Source: Chloroflexota bacterium (lineage in GTDB: Bacteria; Chloroflexota; Limnocylindria; P2-11E). Taken from it: a DNA stretch of 64,000 nucleotides. Location of the stretch: contig VBFY01000058.1 of NCBI GenBank assembly GCA_005889405.1, forward strand, positions 31,593 through 95,592, given 5' to 3'. A program made the translations under genes and the position numbers. The notes beneath the pieces are model-generated. The model ran no database searches. It saw only the letters and a list, made by a program, of their open reading frames with translations, and had not been told where the DNA came from. This document shows, piece by piece, positions 61,440 through 64,000 of the stretch; the stretch's first letter is position 1; each line of letters opens with the position of its first letter.

Positions 61440-63032
61440 ATGTCCGCCACATCCCTGACCCAAAGGCAACGCACGCTCGTGACGATCGGCGTGATGCTTG
61501 CGCTGCTTCTCGCCGCACTCGACACGACGATCGTCGGCACGGCGCTGCCGCACGTCGTCGCAGAGCTCCAGGGACTCGACCGCTACGCATGGGTCCTCAC
61601 CGCCTATCTCGTCGCGTCGACGCTGATGACCCCGATCGCCGGGAAGCTCGGGGATCTCTTCGGCAGAAAGCCACTGCTGCTCGTCGGCATGGTCGGCTTC
61701 ATCCTGGCCTCGGCGCTGTGCGGTCAGGCTCAGGAGATGACGCAGCTCATCGCATTCCGCAGCGTTCAAGGCCTCTTCGGCGGGACGATCTTCGCGACTG
61801 TGTTCGCCTCGGTCGCGGACATCTATCCGCCAGCGACCCGCGCGCGCATGCTCGGCGTCTTCAGCGGCGTCTTCGGCCTCGCATCGATCGTCGGACCGAC
61901 GCTGGGCGGCTATCTCACCGATAACCTCAGCTGGCGCTGGGTCTTCTACGTCAATCTTCCCGTCGGCATCGCGGCGTTGCTCTTTGTACTTAGGACGATG
62001 CCCTCGCCCTCGCGCACGGCCACGTGGCGGAGCATCGATCTCGCGGGTGCGCTCGCGCTTGCCGGGAGCCTCGTGCCGCTGCTTGTCGGCCTCTCGATCA
62101 CCCGCGACCACGACTGGACCTCGCCCGAGGTGCTCACACTGCTCGCGGTCGCGGCGGCGATGGGGGTCGTGCTGTTCGCGGTCGAGCGCCGGCACTCCGA
62201 GCCGATCGTGCCTTTCGGCCTGTTCGCCGACCGGACATTCGCCGTGAGCACCGCGACGAGCTTCATCGTTGGCATCGGGATGTTCGCCGCGATCCTCTTT
62301 GTGCCGCTCATCTATCAGGGGGTCCTGGGCACCACGGCGACCGACTCCGGCGCGCTCCTTACACCGCTCGTCGGGGGTCTCGTCGTGGCCAGCGTGCTCA
62401 CTGGGCAGGTCATGACCCGCGTCCGCCGCTATCGCTTCGTCGGGAGCTTCGGCTTCGGTCTTATGGCAGCCGGCTTCTGGCTGTTGGGACAGGTCCGTCC
62501 CGGAACCGAGCCGGCGGAAGTCGTTCGCGATCTCGTGGTCATCGGGCTGGGCATCGGTACGACGCTGCCGCTCTATCTCAGCGCGGCACAGAGCGCGGTC
62601 CCGCAGCGACTGGCCGGCGTCGCGACGAGCCAGGCCACTTTCTGGCGCAACATCGGGTCGACCGTCGGTGTCGCCGTGCTCGGCTCGATCCTCTCACAGC
62701 AGCTCCCAGCCCAGATCCAATTTGCGGTTGCGTCCCTGCGCTTGACGCCGCAGGCGCTCGCCGCCTTGGGGCAGATCGGTGGCAGCGCGCAGACCCTCTT
62801 CGATCCCGTTCACCTCGCAGCCGTGCCCGCGCCAGTGGTCGTCGCGATCCGCGGCGCGCTGGCCGACACCCTCCAAGGGATGTTCGAGGGCACGTCCCTC
62901 GTCCTCGGGGCGGCCATCGCGCTGTCCTTGTTCCTCAGCGAGGTCCGGCTGCGTGCTGCGCACGTGTCAGATGAAGGCACCGCGCCTACCGCCACCGGTC
63001 GCGAGGTGCTCGTGACCGTCTCGAACGAATAA
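61440..63032 (+). CDS. MFS exporter, DHA2 (EmrB/QacA-like), 530 aa
   Basis: Fourteen-helix drug:proton antiporter. LAALDTTIVGTALPHVVAEL (motif D1, residues 22-41), GKLGDLFGRKPLLLVG (motif A) and GLASIVGPTLGGYL (motif C) are all present. ATG 61440 has GGAGG 6 bases upstream. Followed after 12 bases by the DDN-like gene, so a two-gene operon opposite the ECF sigma factor: a probable toxic-compound export and modification unit. Confidence 0.9.
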   Translation: MSATSLTQRQRTLVTIGVMLALLLAALDTTIVGTALPHVVAELQGLDRYAWVLTAYLVASTLMTPIAGKLGDLFGRKPLLLVGMVGFILASALCGQAQEMTQLIAFRSVQGLFGGTIFATVFASVADIYPPATRARMLGVFSGVFGLASIVGPTLGGYLTDNLSWRWVFYVNLPVGIAALLFVLRTMPSPSRTATWRSIDLAGALALAGSLVPLLVGLSITRDHDWTSPEVLTLLAVAAAMGVVLFAVERRHSEPIVPFGLFADRTFAVSTATSFIVGIGMFAAILFVPLIYQGVLGTTATDSGALLTPLVGGLVVASVLTGQVMTRVRRYRFVGSFGFGLMAAGFWLLGQVRPGTEPAEVVRDLVVIGLGIGTTLPLYLSAAQSAVPQRLAGVATSQATFWRNIGSTVGVAVLGSILSQQLPAQIQFAVASLRLTPQALAALGQIGGSAQTLFDPVHLAAVPAPVVVAIRGALADTLQGMFEGTSLVLGAAIALSLFLSEVRLRAAHVSDEGTAPTATGREVLVTVSNE

Positions 63033-63044
63033 GGAGATCGATCG

Positions 63045-63584
63045 ATGTCAATTACAGCTATGAAGCCACACCGCGTCCCGTTCTTCGTGCCAATGTTCAA
63101 CCCGTTCGTCCGCGTGCTCGTCCGGCTCGGGATCCGGCTCGGTCCGCAGCGCGCGCCGATGGTGCTGCTCACGATTCGCGGACGGAAGACTGGTGCGTCG
63201 TACACCAACCCGGTGAACATGTTCCGCGTCAACGGCCGACGCTACGTCTTTGCGACTTTCGGCGAGACGAGCTGGGTGAAGAACCTCCGCGCCGCCGGAC
63301 GGGCAGAGCTGACGGAGGGGCGCCGCCGACTCGTCGTCGACGCGCTGGTGCTCCGCCCCGAGGCGGCCGCGCCGATCATGCGCGAGGCGCTCATGCCATT
63401 CCTCCGGTCGCCGGCCACAGCGATCGCGCTCAAACGTTTTTATACGGTGGTCCACCACGACGCAACGCTCGAGGACTTCGTCACCGAGGCAGGCCGCCAT
63501 CCGGCTTTCGAGCTGCGGGAGTTGTCGCGGCCCTCATCGCGGATAGCTTCGGCGGTGACTCGTGGGAATGGAAGTCGCACTTAG
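63045..63584 (+). CDS. deazaflavin (F420)-dependent nitroreductase family protein, DDN-like, 179 aa
   Basis: Split-barrel DDN/nitroreductase-type protein. VLLTIRGRKTGASYTNPVNMFRVNGRRYVFATFGETSWVKNLRAAGRAEL (about residues 40-90) carries the family GRKTG and W--NLRA motifs used for F420 binding. Ribosome-binding site AAGGAG upstream of the ATG. It probably reduces a quinone, nitro or enone compound with F420H2 and acts together with the exporter before it. Confidence 0.84.
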   Translation: MSITAMKPHRVPFFVPMFNPFVRVLVRLGIRLGPQRAPMVLLTIRGRKTGASYTNPVNMFRVNGRRYVFATFGETSWVKNLRAAGRAELTEGRRRLVVDALVLRPEAAAPIMREALMPFLRSPATAIALKRFYTVVHHDATLEDFVTEAGRHPAFELRELSRPSSRIASAVTRGNGSRT

Positions 63585-63838
63585 GTGGCCCGACCTTCCG
63601 CACGGCACGGAGCATCACGCTCTCGATGAGGCTAAAAGGCACCGCGCGGTGCACAAGTTCCTGCGGGAGTTCTCGCGCGGCAGATCGGATTCCTGATCAA
63701 AGCAGCGCTGTCCTAACGATGGTCTGACGGACCAGGACATCGCCGCCTTCGCTCGCTCGTGAGACGTAGTGCGGCAGACCATGTCCTTGTGGTGATTTCC
63801 GGGGTTCGCGCGTGTTTCCCGGCGACGCTCTTGGCCGG

Positions 63839-64000
63839 TTACTGTCGCGGGGCGCTCGCCCCGATCGTTCGCGACGAGTCTCCAGTGATGGCCCTCCAGC
63901 GACCGGGCGTCAGGCCATAGGTTCGCTTGAACTGACGCGTCATGTGGCTTTGGTCAGCGAAGCCGGCCTCCGAAGCAGCTTCGGCAAGTGATTGCCCGCT
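63839..64000 (-). CDS. AraC-family regulator, C-terminal part (cut by window edge)
   Basis: Fifty-three codons on the minus strand running in from the window end read SLAEAASEAGFADQSHMTR and FKRTYGLTPGRWR, the second helix-turn-helix of AraC/XylS proteins, then about 15 residues to a TAA at 63839. The start lies beyond the window. The 254 bases between this gene and 63584 show no gene. Confidence 0.8.
   Translation of the reverse strand, partial: SGQSLAEAASEAGFADQSHMTRQFKRTYGLTPGRWRAITGDSSRTIGASAPRQ

Overview
The window is GC-rich bacterial chromosome. Genes are tightly packed in short operons with ATGA, GTGA or TGATG overlaps, and many starts are GTG. F420-type enzyme families (luciferase-like monooxygenases, a DDN-like nitroreductase, a PPOX-fold protein), an LL-diaminopimelate-aminotransferase-like enzyme and several apparently leaderless starts fit Chloroflexota best, with Actinomycetota as the alternative. 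No rRNA or ribosomal gene is present, so this placement is inference.

Layout. 1-9100: two paralogous MFS transporters around a luciferase-like oxidoreductase, a D-amino-acid-oxidase-like flavoenzyme, a small membrane protein, a quinone-reductase remnant, chromate transporter chrA, an exporter and the first FhuF-like [2Fe-2S] protein. 9100-28800: a four-gene oligopeptide/nickel-type ABC operon, an HdrB-like (CCG-domain) protein, an Lrp regulator, a second FhuF-like protein with a DapB-like reductase and an MmgE/PrpD protein, an Ldh2-type dehydrogenase, then an enzyme operon (ThDP decarboxylase, class III CoA-transferase, DapD, Asp/Glu racemase, broken PPOX protein) and a lipoprotein solute-binding protein. 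28800-45300: MFS transporter, two fusions of an XRE-type helix-turn-helix to an HdrB-like CCG domain, a small Cys-rich protein, a second Ldh2, an amidohydrolase with a third FhuF-like protein, LysR, thioredoxin-fold proteins, quinone reductase, a fourth FhuF-like protein again paired with a DapB-like reductase, SnoaL-like proteins and PadR. 45300-52500: a second small membrane protein, MFS, a molybdopterin oxidoreductase, the DapL-like aminotransferase, a 3-hydroxyacyl-CoA dehydrogenase and a tautomerase. 52500-57250: an organosulfur operon (MetQNI-type ABC, FMN monooxygenase, FMN reductase, frameshifted bioY). 57400-64000: Crp, LuxR-PAS and receiver-like regulators, a 0.9 kb non-coding stretch with a tRNA 5' fragment and short repeats, a SigJ-like ECF sigma factor divergent from a DHA2 exporter and a DDN-like protein, and the edge of an AraC gene.

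How it fits together. A 19-bp inverted repeat, consensus GATATCG-N5-CGATATC, occurs ten times between 5.2 and 50.8 kb, always in intergenic DNA just before a start codon and often over the likely -10 element. The genes behind it include the FhuF-like, CCG-domain, Ldh2, DapB-like, ABC-transporter, molybdoenzyme, CoA-dehydrogenase and PadR genes. I read this as one regulon for uptake and redox degradation of an unidentified substrate, probably a nitrogen-containing or dicarboxylic compound, built by repeated duplication of a few modules. The regulator could be PadR, which has its own site, or the unusual XRE-CCG fusions, which could couple an Fe-S or thiol redox state to DNA binding. The substrate, the regulator and the electron path are inferred, not shown.
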